Positions 32,251 through 39,392 of a stretch of 64,000 nt of DNA are shown one piece after another. The stretch comes from Fibrobacter succinogenes. GTDB taxonomy: Bacteria; Fibrobacterota; Fibrobacteria; Fibrobacterales; Fibrobacteraceae. Position 1 is the first letter of the stretch; each line of letters opens with the position of its first letter. The position numbers were made by a program, and so were the translations under genes. Below the pieces are notes generated by a model that saw nothing but the letters and a program-made list of their open reading frames with translations, was not told the DNA's origin and made no database searches. The stretch covers positions 124,001 through 188,000 of the forward strand of contig CACWNW010000005.1 of NCBI GenBank assembly GCA_902762305.1, read 5' to 3'.

Positions 32251-32345
32251 ACCGCTTGTTCGTCGTTTCGGGTGATGAAACCTCCGGTTACTCACTCGCT
32301 CTCACTGCAAAGGCTCGTTGATACGAGCCTTTTCCGTTCACGAAA
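32251..32345 (+). repeat. Solitary copy of the two-hairpin repeat, acting as argJ terminator
   Basis: The element begins accgcttgttcgtcg, like the units of the array at 51630. It contains AACC-TCC-GGTT (32279-32289) and, at the matching distance, a strong hairpin AAAGGCTCG-TTGATA-CGAGCCTTT (32309-32332; 9 bp). The hairpin stem is unlike the stems of the array, but lies in the same place in the unit. It starts 3 bases after the argJ stop, so it probably ends argJ transcription. Confidence 0.6.
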
Positions 32346-32361
32346 GCGATTGCTAGTGTTA

Positions 32362-32398
32362 GAAAAAAAATCGCTCCGGTTTAGTCGGGGCGATTTTC
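32362..32398 (-). terminator. Terminator between argJ and the MORN lipoprotein gene
   Basis: A 12-bp stem (AAAATCGCTCCG at 32367-32378 with CGGGGCGATTTT at 32386-32397, one wobble) lies 23 bases beyond the stop of the minus-strand lipoprotein gene and is followed on that strand by eight T. It could also stop plus-strand read-through. Confidence 0.8.
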
Positions 32399-32420
32399 GT
32401 CTGTTTGAAAGGTTTGTTGC

Positions 32421-33347
32421 CTAGTCCTTCAGGCAGCGGAGGCTGGCACCGAATTCGGGATTGAACTTCTCGAACTTCGCGATGTCCTTGTCGTGGTAGA
32501 ACACGAGGACTTCGCCTTCGGCTGTCCAGAGGTAGGCTTTCTTGCCGGCATCTTCGAACTTGCGTTCCTTCAGCGGGACGTCGCTCTTCGCGAAGTGGGC
32601 GCCGCCGGCCTTCACGCCGAATCCGAGTTCATCCTTGCCGTTGCCGTAGTCGTTTCCGCCTTCCTTGATGGGATCCCAGCCGAAACCGGCCTTGAGCACG
32701 GTGCCGACCTTGCCGGTTGCTTCGGCGAAGGTGAGGAGCGTCTTCCATTCATCCTTGGTGGGCATGTGGAAACCTTCGAGGCAGGCCTTCTTCGCATTCT
32801 CGAAATTGTAGAGGCGGCCCCAGTGGTTGCACTGGTTGCACACGGAACCTTCATAGGTACCGAAGTTCATGTTTTCGGCCGTCCAGAGCTGCGTGCCGAT
32901 GCGAATCCACTGGTAGGCGTATCCGTCGCGCGGGTCCTTGTAGCTGCCATCGGTGGCGGGGCTTCCATCGGGGTCGAACACTTCGCCGAATTCAATCTGC
33001 TTGTTCTTCTGGTACTTGGCCTTGGAAGCGAGCTTGCCGTTCTTGTGGTACTTGGAGACTTCACCCTCGATGTAGCCATCGGCGTAGGGTGTTTCGGCCT
33101 GGAGCGTGCCGTCGTCGTAGTATTCCTTTTGAACGCCTTCCTTGCGGTCTTCGTTGTAGTTGGTCTCGCGCTTGAGCGTACCGTTGTTGTAGTACTCCTT
33201 TTCGAGTCCCTGCTTCTTGTCTTTGACGTAGGTTGTTTCCATGCGCACCGAGCCGTCGGGGAATTCCTGCACGCGGATGTCCTCGCAGGCGGTGAGGGCG
33301 AAGGCTGCCATCATGGCGAGAAGTGTAGTGGTGGTTCTCTTTTGCAT
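32421..33347 (-). CDS. Lipoprotein: MORN-2 repeats fused to Fibrobacter major paralogous domain
   Basis: The 308-residue lipoprotein (lipobox LTAC, Cys21) has five roughly 22-residue repeats of MORN-2 type (about 25-135: KEYYNNGTLKRETNYNEDRKEG, then KEYYDDGTLQAETPY...). The C-terminal 170 residues are the paralogous domain, in a diverged form: WTAENMNF, WGRLYNFENAKKAC, GFHMPTKDEWKTLL and a final SLRCLKD. MORN-2 repeats occur in antitoxin-like and membrane-associated proteins; the function is unknown. The gene follows the GH8 gene on the same strand after 14 bases, so the two may be co-transcribed. Confidence 0.8.
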   Translation of the reverse strand: MQKRTTTTLLAMMAAFALTACEDIRVQEFPDGSVRMETTYVKDKKQGLEKEYYNNGTLKRETNYNEDRKEGVQKEYYDDGTLQAETPYADGYIEGEVSKYHKNGKLASKAKYQKNKQIEFGEVFDPDGSPATDGSYKDPRDGYAYQWIRIGTQLWTAENMNFGTYEGSVCNQCNHWGRLYNFENAKKACLEGFHMPTKDEWKTLLTFAEATGKVGTVLKAGFGWDPIKEGGNDYGNGKDELGFGVKAGGAHFAKSDVPLKERKFEDAGKKAYLWTAEGEVLVFYHDKDIAKFEKFNPEFGASLRCLKD

Positions 33348-33361
33348 AGGTCCTCCATTTA

Positions 33362-34474
33362 TTAGATGATAATCTTGCCGGCTGTTGCCAGTAATCCGAT
33401 GATGTAGAGCATTCCGTCGTAGTAGCGCCAGAAGCGGAACGGTACGGAGAGTGCCGCGAGGTCCTTGACGAAGGGCCTGATGAGCGGGTCTTCACTCGGA
33501 AGTACTTGTGTGGCGGCGGCGTTCATCGCGATGATTCCGGGAGTCGCGTTGCGGCCCTGGCGCGGGTAGGGGCTGCCGTCTGTCGCATAGTCCGAAAGGT
33601 AGGGCCTGCGGCTTTCGAAGAAGTTCAGCAGGCGTGTACAGATTTCCCTTTCGCTTTCGTCACCGCGGTTGAGTGCATAGTCGAGGCTCAGGTTGAGCGC
33701 CACGCGCCATGCATCGCCACTGAAGCAGTTGCTTTCGGGGAACCAGGGCATGGCCTTCGGGGTGCCGTCGTATTCGGAGTAGTCTCCGCAGAGCCCGGTG
33801 ACCGGGTGCGCGGCCTTTTTCAGGTATTCAATACTTTTCTTTGCGATTTCGAGCCATTCGTTGTCGCCGGTAGCCTCTGCGAATGCGCGGTAGAAGGCGA
33901 TGGTGTGGTAGCTCGGGTCGGTAAAGTCGTTGCCGAGCACGGGCGAGAACTTGACGAGCTTTGTTGTTGGGTCGATCATCGGGCCCACGAGCTCGTTGAA
34001 CGGCTTATTCTTGATGCAGTTGATGAGTTCGATGGCTTCTTGCTTGTAGTCGTCGCGCTTGAATTCCCTTGCGGCGATGAGGAGGGCTGCGGCGATGTAT
34101 TCTTCGCCGTCGGGGGCGGCCCCCGGGTCCATCATCGAGAAGTCGGTGGTGGATACTTGCCAGGAGAAGTATCCCTTGTGCGGGCCTTCGTTGTTCCTCA
34201 GGTATTTCTTTGCGAAGTTCCACAGTTTCTGGAACAGCTTGTCGTGGCCGGTGAGGGCTGCGATGAACATGCCGTAGCTCATGCCCTCGGAACGGATGTC
34301 GTCGTGCCCGATATCGATGATGTAGGCCATGTCGTCGGAGGCGTCGAAGCAGACCCGCTCGTCGATGGGGTCGCCTTCAAAAAGTTTGCTGAATGCATTC
34401 TGGATTAACTGGTCGGCGAAGTTCGGGCCGTAGCCTGCTTCGACGAACATGTCGCGTGGCTTTTTGCAATCCAT
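33362..34474 (-). CDS. Glycoside hydrolase family 8, probable reducing-end xylose-releasing exo-oligoxylanase
   Basis: The 370-residue protein has the alpha/alpha-barrel plan of GH8. HDDIRSEGMSYGMFIAAL holds the catalytic acid Glu, APDGEEYIAAALL the Asp, and further motifs are YSEYDG and QGRNATPGIIAMNA. There is no signal peptide, as in the Rex enzymes that split xylose from the reducing end of imported xylo-oligosaccharides in the cytoplasm. GH8 also includes endoglucanases and chitosanases, which are usually secreted. The conclusion depends on the missing signal peptide; the start ATG is preceded by AGGA. Confidence 0.78.
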   Translation of the reverse strand: MDCKKPRDMFVEAGYGPNFADQLIQNAFSKLFEGDPIDERVCFDASDDMAYIIDIGHDDIRSEGMSYGMFIAALTGHDKLFQKLWNFAKKYLRNNEGPHKGYFSWQVSTTDFSMMDPGAAPDGEEYIAAALLIAAREFKRDDYKQEAIELINCIKNKPFNELVGPMIDPTTKLVKFSPVLGNDFTDPSYHTIAFYRAFAEATGDNEWLEIAKKSIEYLKKAAHPVTGLCGDYSEYDGTPKAMPWFPESNCFSGDAWRVALNLSLDYALNRGDESEREICTRLLNFFESRRPYLSDYATDGSPYPRQGRNATPGIIAMNAAATQVLPSEDPLIRPFVKDLAALSVPFRFWRYYDGMLYIIGLLATAGKIII

Positions 34475-34539
34475 GGTTATAGTCCTTTTGTATATACACT
34501 AAAATAAATTTTTTTCGTATTTTTGGAATGGAGGTTCTT

Positions 34540-35409
34540 ATGTCAGATGTAATTATTATCGGTTATGGGCCGGCAGGTGTGTCGGCTAGCTTGTACGCAT
34601 TGAGGTCCGGATTGGACGTCGTGCTGGTAGGCAAGGATTCCGGGGCGCTCGAAAAGGCGCACATGATAGAGAATTACTATGGCCTGGAACGCCCGCTGAG
34701 CGGGTCGGATCTTTTTGCCGTAGGGAAGGCTCAGGCCGCACGCCTCGGGGCGCAAATCGTCGACGACGAGGTGACGGACCTGTACTTTGACGGCAAGATG
34801 TTCGTGGCGACCGGCCTCTCGGGCGAATATCGCGGTCGCGCCTGCATCATGGCGACGGGTTCTGCCCGCAAAAAGCAACCGCTCCCGAAGATGGCCGAAC
34901 TGGAAGGCCACGGGGTGAGCTACTGCGCAATCTGCGATGCCTTCTTCTACCGCGGGAAGGATGTCGCGGTGCTCGGCGCGGGCGAATATGCCCTCCACGA
35001 ATGCAAGGAACTCCTGAATGTCGCGGGCAGCGTGACGCTCCTTACCAACGGGGCCGAAGTCACGGCGGAATTCCCGGAGACGGTAAAGATCGACAGGCGC
35101 CCGCTCAAGACGCTGCTTGGCGAAGGCCAGCTTGCCGGAGCCGTGTTCATGGACGAATCCGAGATAAAGCTCGACGGGCTGTTCGTCGCCCTCGGGAGCG
35201 CAAGCGCGATGGACCTTGCCCGCAAGGCGGGTGCTGCATTCGAGAATGGTGACGTGGTGCTCGACAAGAACTTCATGACGACGGTTCCCGGGCTGTTTGC
35301 CGCGGGTGACTGTACCGGAGGCACGTTGCAGGTGGCCGTCGCCGTAGGCGAGGGCGCGATTGCGGGCCTTGCTGCCATCAAGTATTTGCGGGAGACGCGG
35401 GAAGGCTAG
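34540..35409 (+). CDS. Thioredoxin-reductase-like flavoprotein
   Basis: The 289-residue protein has an FAD-binding start (VIIIGYGPAGVSASLYALRSG), the redox pair CAIC (Cys129 and Cys132, in GVSYCAICDAFFY), a second Rossmann loop (VAVLGAGEYALHE) and the FAD end motif TVPGLFAAGDCTGG. NADPH-dependent thioredoxin reductases carry HRRxxxR after the second loop; here the corresponding region is LLTNGAEVTAEFPE, lacking it. It could therefore use another donor, such as ferredoxin, or act in a different pathway. ATG 34540 is chosen because GGAGG ends 5 bases upstream. The radical SAM gene starts 24 bases after its stop. Confidence 0.8.
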   Translation: MSDVIIIGYGPAGVSASLYALRSGLDVVLVGKDSGALEKAHMIENYYGLERPLSGSDLFAVGKAQAARLGAQIVDDEVTDLYFDGKMFVATGLSGEYRGRACIMATGSARKKQPLPKMAELEGHGVSYCAICDAFFYRGKDVAVLGAGEYALHECKELLNVAGSVTLLTNGAEVTAEFPETVKIDRRPLKTLLGEGQLAGAVFMDESEIKLDGLFVALGSASAMDLARKAGAAFENGDVVLDKNFMTTVPGLFAAGDCTGGTLQVAVAVGEGAIAGLAAIKYLRETREG

Positions 35410-35433
35410 GACTACACCCGCGGTATCTGTGCG

Positions 35434-36342
35434 ATGCGCCGGCTTACGCTCCTCACGAATCCGGACAAGTGCAACCTGCGCTGCCCGTTGTGTTTCTTGA
35501 ACCAGCGGGGAAGGCCTTTCGGGATGGGCGAGATGCCTCTCGAAGTCGCGAAGGCCGCTATCGAAAAATATGCGGAGAGCGGGCTTCGCGAGGTCATCCC
35601 GAGCACGATGGGGGAGCCGTTACTTTATTCAAAATTTTCCGAGCTGCTCGATTTTTGCGGGGCAGTGGACATCCCGCTGAACCTCACGACAAACGGTAGC
35701 TTCCCCGGAATATGGGGCACGGCTGCAGGGATGGAGCGGCTGCTCCTTGCCTGCAGCGACATCAAGGTGAGCTGCATGGGTTTCGATGGCTCGGCCTTCG
35801 ACGAGATGATGCCGGGATTATCCTTCGGTTGCTGGCGCGCCAACGTGGAAAAGTTGCTTGCCCTCGCGGGCGATTTGCAGAAAAGTGATAACAGCGCGCG
35901 GGTCGCGACCGTCTCGCTTCAGGTGACTGTGCAAAAAAAAATTCTGCGTAGCGTTCCGGAAATTCTGCGCTGGGCGGAAACTGTCGGTATCGCGCGCATC
36001 AAGTGGAACCTGCCGGTGTTTATTTCGGCGGGGGAGCGCCTCCGCGGGGAATACGGAATCTCGGGCCCTGTTGCAAACGAAATCCGCCGGGAGTTGGAGT
36101 CGCTGCAGGCGCAGTACCCGCGGGTGCGTTGCGAAGGCAGCCTCTTTTTCGGGGCTGATACCGCCGGCGCCATGCCTGTTCGTAAAATTGCCTCGGGCGA
36201 GGGCCCCTGCGACTTTTTCAAGGATGAAATCTGGATTCTTCCCGACGGTACGGAAGAACGTTGCCCGAATCCGGAACGCCGTTTCGGTGACCGCACAAAA
36301 AAAGGAGCAGCATGCGAAAACTGCATGCTGCTCGGTCGCTAA
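35434..36342 (+). CDS. Radical SAM enzyme
   Basis: The 302-residue protein has the radical SAM cluster motif CNLRCPLC (Cys13, Cys17, Cys20) near its start, the GEP-type motif (MGEPLLYSKF) and later TTNGSFPG. A C-terminal Cys set (GPCDFF ... CPNPERRF ... CENC) suggests a second Fe-S cluster, as in SPASM/twitch proteins. Substrate unknown. It probably is transcribed with the upstream flavoprotein, which might supply electrons. The last codons overlap a perfect 11-bp hairpin that functions as a terminator for the opposite strand. Confidence 0.8.
   Translation: MRRLTLLTNPDKCNLRCPLCFLNQRGRPFGMGEMPLEVAKAAIEKYAESGLREVIPSTMGEPLLYSKFSELLDFCGAVDIPLNLTTNGSFPGIWGTAAGMERLLLACSDIKVSCMGFDGSAFDEMMPGLSFGCWRANVEKLLALAGDLQKSDNSARVATVSLQVTVQKKILRSVPEILRWAETVGIARIKWNLPVFISAGERLRGEYGISGPVANEIRRELESLQAQYPRVRCEGSLFFGADTAGAMPVRKIASGEGPCDFFKDEIWILPDGTEERCPNPERRFGDRTKKGAACENCMLLGR
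36297..36333 (-). terminator. Terminator of the outer-membrane protein gene, located inside the radical SAM gene
   Basis: GAGCAGCATGC (36305-36315) and GCATGCTGCTC (36323-36333) make a perfect 11-bp stem with a 7-base loop. On the minus strand it is followed by seven T (A tract 36297-36303). The stem lies in the last codons of the plus-strand radical SAM gene and 45 bases past the stop of the converging gene. Confidence 0.75.
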
Positions 36343-36378
36343 AGTTTTGACTTGCCCCGATGATGGGGGGCGGAAATC

Positions 36379-37320
36379 TTACCTGCGGAGTGCAACCAGG
36401 CTGAGGCCGATGGTGAAGCAGTCGGTATTGTTGCCGCTCGTACCATCGCGGACGGTGCCGTCGAGAGAACCCTTGGCCACGATACCGGCGTTCCAGTTTT
36501 CGCTCAGGCGCCAGACTTTTCCGATTTCCATAGCGAAGGCGAGACCGGTTTCGTCGATTTCGAGTTCTTCGTTATCGGGGTTAATCTTGCCGGCTTCTCC
36601 AACAAACAGGCTGGCCGAAACGCCAACGAATGTTCCGTAGAGGGCGCTGGCCGTGTCGGAGCTCAAGAAGAGCGCGGTGCCGCCGCCCAACGTGAAGCGG
36701 ATTGCGTCCGTATTGAATTCCACGTCTTTGCTGGGCTCGTTATAATTGAGCTTCACGTTGGTGGCCTCGAATGTACCATCGAGCGTGGCGAATTCCATGG
36801 TGAAGTACATGGCGAGACGGCCGGCGATGACGCCACCGATCTTGAGGCCGAGATCAGGACCGAAACCACTGAATTTGCTGGTGGTGGCGTTATCCTTACT
36901 GAGACTTTCGATATCGTCGAGAGACTGGTATGCGAGTCTCATATAGCGGACACCGAAGTTCGTGCTGAAGAAGAAAGCGCCGCGATTGGGGGACTTGGCC
37001 GGCTTTACGACCAAGGGCTTTTCCTGGATCAGGACTGCCGTGGGTGCGGGGGCAGGTTCTGTGGCCTCGGCTTGGACGGGTTCAGGTGCGGGCTTCTGTG
37101 CCGGAATAATAATAATGGGCGCTGAAGCCTGAGGCTGTTCCTGGACCTGGGTTTCTGTTGCGGCAGGGGCGGGAGCTTCGGCTGCTGCCGGTGCTGCAGG
37201 TTGAGCCGTTGCTTCGACTTGTGCCGGAGCCTCAGCTACAGGAGTTTCTGTTGTGCCGTCATTCACGTTAGCGAAAGCGGCGGTGGCAAGAGAGAGAAGT
37301 ATAAGTTTGTATTTACGCAT
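36379..37320 (-). CDS. Predicted outer-membrane protein with Pro/Ala-rich N-terminus
   Basis: The 313-residue protein has a signal peptide (MRKYKLILLSLATAAFA), then an Ala/Pro/Glu-rich stretch (about 20-110; short repeats such as PAAPAAAEAPAPA), which should be disordered and periplasmic or cross the wall, and a C-terminal beta-rich domain (about 115-313) with GAFFFSTNFGVRYMRLAYQ, LAMYFTMEFATLDG and ending DCFTIGLSLVALRR. The alternation is that of an eight-strand barrel (OmpA- or porin-like). Function unknown. Confidence 0.6.
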   Translation of the reverse strand: MRKYKLILLSLATAAFANVNDGTTETPVAEAPAQVEATAQPAAPAAAEAPAPAATETQVQEQPQASAPIIIIPAQKPAPEPVQAEATEPAPAPTAVLIQEKPLVVKPAKSPNRGAFFFSTNFGVRYMRLAYQSLDDIESLSKDNATTSKFSGFGPDLGLKIGGVIAGRLAMYFTMEFATLDGTFEATNVKLNYNEPSKDVEFNTDAIRFTLGGGTALFLSSDTASALYGTFVGVSASLFVGEAGKINPDNEELEIDETGLAFAMEIGKVWRLSENWNAGIVAKGSLDGTVRDGTSGNNTDCFTIGLSLVALRR

Positions 37321-37602
37321 GTCAATAATATAACAAACAAATTATTGAAAAACTCTTCCAAAACATGAAAAAAAGATGAGCGCCCCTGAAATGCCGATTA
37401 ATGGGAAAATCGTGTGATGAATCTCTCTGGAATATGGTTTTTTCAGTCGAATTGATGTCCGAAACGTTTCATATGGGTGCTTTTATATTAGTGTATGATG
37501 TAAATAAGTGAACTAATGTTCACCAAAACAAGGCCAGACTAGGGGTCGAAGTATGTTTTTTGTATGCTTCGAGTGTGAAAATTGGGCTTATCTCTTGCCA
37601 AG
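37321..37602. other. Gap upstream of mraZ with an operator-like dyad
   Basis: No gene is seen in the 338 bases between the divergent outer-membrane protein gene and mraZ. The gap holds a perfect dyad GTGAAC-TAAT-GTTCAC at 37508-37523, resembling an operator for a dimeric repressor; its location is some 150 bases before mraZ. It is otherwise A/T-rich, and no strong promoter stands out. Confidence 0.5.
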
Positions 37603-37648
37603 GTGGTAGAAAGTGGGTAGATTTGATACTGTTGTGGTAAAATGTGTC
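37603..37648 (+). promoter_or_regulatory. Candidate MraZ operator upstream of mraZ
   Basis: GTGGT (37603), GTGGG (37613), GTGGT (37634) and GTGTC (37644) lie on one face of the helix, with a period of about 10 bases. MraZ in other bacteria binds tandem TGGG-type repeats spaced in this way just upstream of its own gene. A weak promoter (TTGCCA 37596-37601, 16 bases, TAGATT 37618-37623) overlaps them, consistent with autorepression. Confidence 0.55.
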
Positions 37649-37658
37649 AAAAATTAGT

Positions 37659-38135
37659 ATGAACTTTACGTCTTTCATAGGTCAGGCCCAGACGGCTATC
37701 GATGGAAAGGGAAGGACTTCCTTCCCCAGGGAATTCCGTCGTCAGCTGTTGGGAACCGATGGGAACGAGTTCGTGGTCACACGAGGCCCCGATCAGACCC
37801 TGAGGTTCTTTACTGTACCTGAATACGAGAAGTTCATGGCGGACCTGGACACGAGGTCCGACCGCCGTCAAGCCGACCTAGTTCGGAGAGGCCTGCACCC
37901 CACTGTGGTGGAGTTGGATGGTCAGAACCGCATTTTACTTCCCAAGGCATTGTTGGAGTATGCTGGTCTAAGGGGCGAAGTCCTTTACGTACAAGCTAGC
38001 GGAAAAACTCTCGAACTATGGAATCCTGAACGTTTTAACGAAAAGTATGGTTTGCAGACAAGTGAAGATATTGCTGCATTCGATGCCGCGTTCTATGGAG
38101 AGAGCTTGACGGAGGGTGGCGATGTCAATCGTTGA
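37659..38135 (+). CDS. mraZ: Transcriptional regulator MraZ
   Basis: The 158-residue protein has two SpoVT/AbrB-like halves: IDGKGRTSFPREFRRQLLG and LDGQNRILLPKALLEYAGLRGEVLYVQASGKTLELW (partly). MraZ represses or tunes the dcw operon. ATG 37659 gives the usual start; an in-frame GTG at 37644 lies in the putative operator. The ribosome-binding site is weak. It is the first gene of the cluster and overlaps rsmH by 14 bases. Confidence 0.92.
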   Translation: MNFTSFIGQAQTAIDGKGRTSFPREFRRQLLGTDGNEFVVTRGPDQTLRFFTVPEYEKFMADLDTRSDRRQADLVRRGLHPTVVELDGQNRILLPKALLEYAGLRGEVLYVQASGKTLELWNPERFNEKYGLQTSEDIAAFDAAFYGESLTEGGDVNR

Positions 38136-39078
38136 CGAAAGCGCTTTCTACCATGCTCCCGTAATGCTCCAGGAATGCCTGGATGCCTTGAACATCAAGG
38201 CTGACGGCACCTATGCGGACTGCACCCTTGGTGGTGGCGGACATTCCTACGCAATTGCAAACAAATTAAATTCCTCGGGGACGCTCCATGCCTTCGACCG
38301 TGACGAAGAAGCCGTGGCCTATGCGACAAAGCGCCTTGCAGGAGTAGCCCCGAAGTTCATTGTGCATCCGGTGCGCTTTGGCGAACTGAAAAACGAAATT
38401 CCCGCCGATACGCTGGATGGTATTCTGTATGATCTTGGAATCAGCAGCCACCAGGTTGATGATTCTGAACGCGGGTTTACCTTCGTTGGCAATAACCCGC
38501 TCGACCTGCGCATGGATCGCCGGGAAGGGGTCTCTGCGCAGGCTTGGATGTGCAACGTGGATGCCGATACGCTTGCTGCCGCACTGCGCAAGAATGCGGA
38601 TATGGACCGGGCGTTCAAGCTTGCTACCCGCCTTGTCGAAATGGCTGCGGATATCAAGAGGCAGGACCGCGCTATACTCCCGAACGATGTGAAATCTGTG
38701 GTGGAATCCGTTTTCCCGGACAAGCGGCGCGAGGTGAATGGCCTCCTGGCCCGCGTGTTTCAGGCTATCCGCATGGAAGTGAACGGGGAACTGAAAGAGA
38801 TTGAAGACAGCCTGCGCGCTGCGGTGGATTGCCTCAAGGTGGGCGGCCGCCTGGTGGTGATGAGCTACCATTCCGTGGAAGACCGCTGCGTCAAGGAGAC
38901 TGCTGCCGAATTCGAGAAGGCATGCATCTGTCCCGAGAACCTGCCCGTATGCATGTGCGGCGGGAACCACCAGAAGTTAAGAAAGGTCAACCGCAAGCCG
39001 ATTCTGCCGACTGGCGAAGAAATTGCGAAGAACAGCAGGGCGCGCTCTGCGAAACTGAGGGTTTACGAACGAGTATGA
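38122..39078 (+). CDS. rsmH: 16S rRNA (cytosine(1402)-N(4))-methyltransferase
   Basis: The 318-residue SAM enzyme methylates C1402 of 16S rRNA. Motif I reads ADCTLGGGGHSYAI, followed by LDGILYDLGISSHQVDDSERGFTF and GGRLVVMSYHSVEDR. The start is ATG 38122, 6 bases after GGAGG, rather than GTG 38116. It overlaps ftsL by 4 bases (ATGA). Confidence 0.95.
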   Translation: MSIVDESAFYHAPVMLQECLDALNIKADGTYADCTLGGGGHSYAIANKLNSSGTLHAFDRDEEAVAYATKRLAGVAPKFIVHPVRFGELKNEIPADTLDGILYDLGISSHQVDDSERGFTFVGNNPLDLRMDRREGVSAQAWMCNVDADTLAAALRKNADMDRAFKLATRLVEMAADIKRQDRAILPNDVKSVVESVFPDKRREVNGLLARVFQAIRMEVNGELKEIEDSLRAAVDCLKVGGRLVVMSYHSVEDRCVKETAAEFEKACICPENLPVCMCGGNHQKLRKVNRKPILPTGEEIAKNSRARSAKLRVYERV

Positions 39079-39392
39079 GCGTAAGCGAGAAGATACCACT
39101 GCCGAAGACAAACAGGTCGATTGTCGTAATCGTCCTGCTTGCCGTTGTCGCGGTCGTTTCGGGGCTCATGACTCCTCTGTACCTGCAGAACCGTATCAAC
39201 AGCCTTTATTCCAAGTACACCAAGCTCACCAACGAGGTGGTGTTCCTGGAAAGCGACCTGATGCGGCTGGAACTGAAGATAAACCAACTGTCCACTTTGG
39301 AACACTTGCGCGGCTATGCCGAACAGACCGGACTCGGGCTGAACGCGGTTCCCGTGAAGATCAAGGGCGAGGGAGGGTCTTATGAATGGTAA
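39075..39392 (+). CDS. ftsL: FtsL-like septum protein
   Basis: The 105-residue protein has a cytoplasmic start, one membrane span (about residues 16-36, SIVVIVLLAVVAVVSGLM) and a periplasmic coiled coil (about 40-85; NRINSLYSKYTKLTNEVVFLE, partly). Size, topology and position between rsmH and ftsI identify it as FtsL, although the sequence is poorly conserved. FtsL bridges FtsB/FtsQ and the septal synthase. ATG overlaps the stop of rsmH; its stop overlaps the ftsI start by 11 bases. Confidence 0.75.
   Translation: MSVSEKIPLPKTNRSIVVIVLLAVVAVVSGLMTPLYLQNRINSLYSKYTKLTNEVVFLESDLMRLELKINQLSTLEHLRGYAEQTGLGLNAVPVKIKGEGGSYEW

Noticed and set aside
38829-39074. N-terminal extension of ftsL into rsmH
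   Set aside because: The extra 82 residues are the rsmH sequence in another frame; ATG 39075 overlaps the rsmH stop in the usual coupled way.
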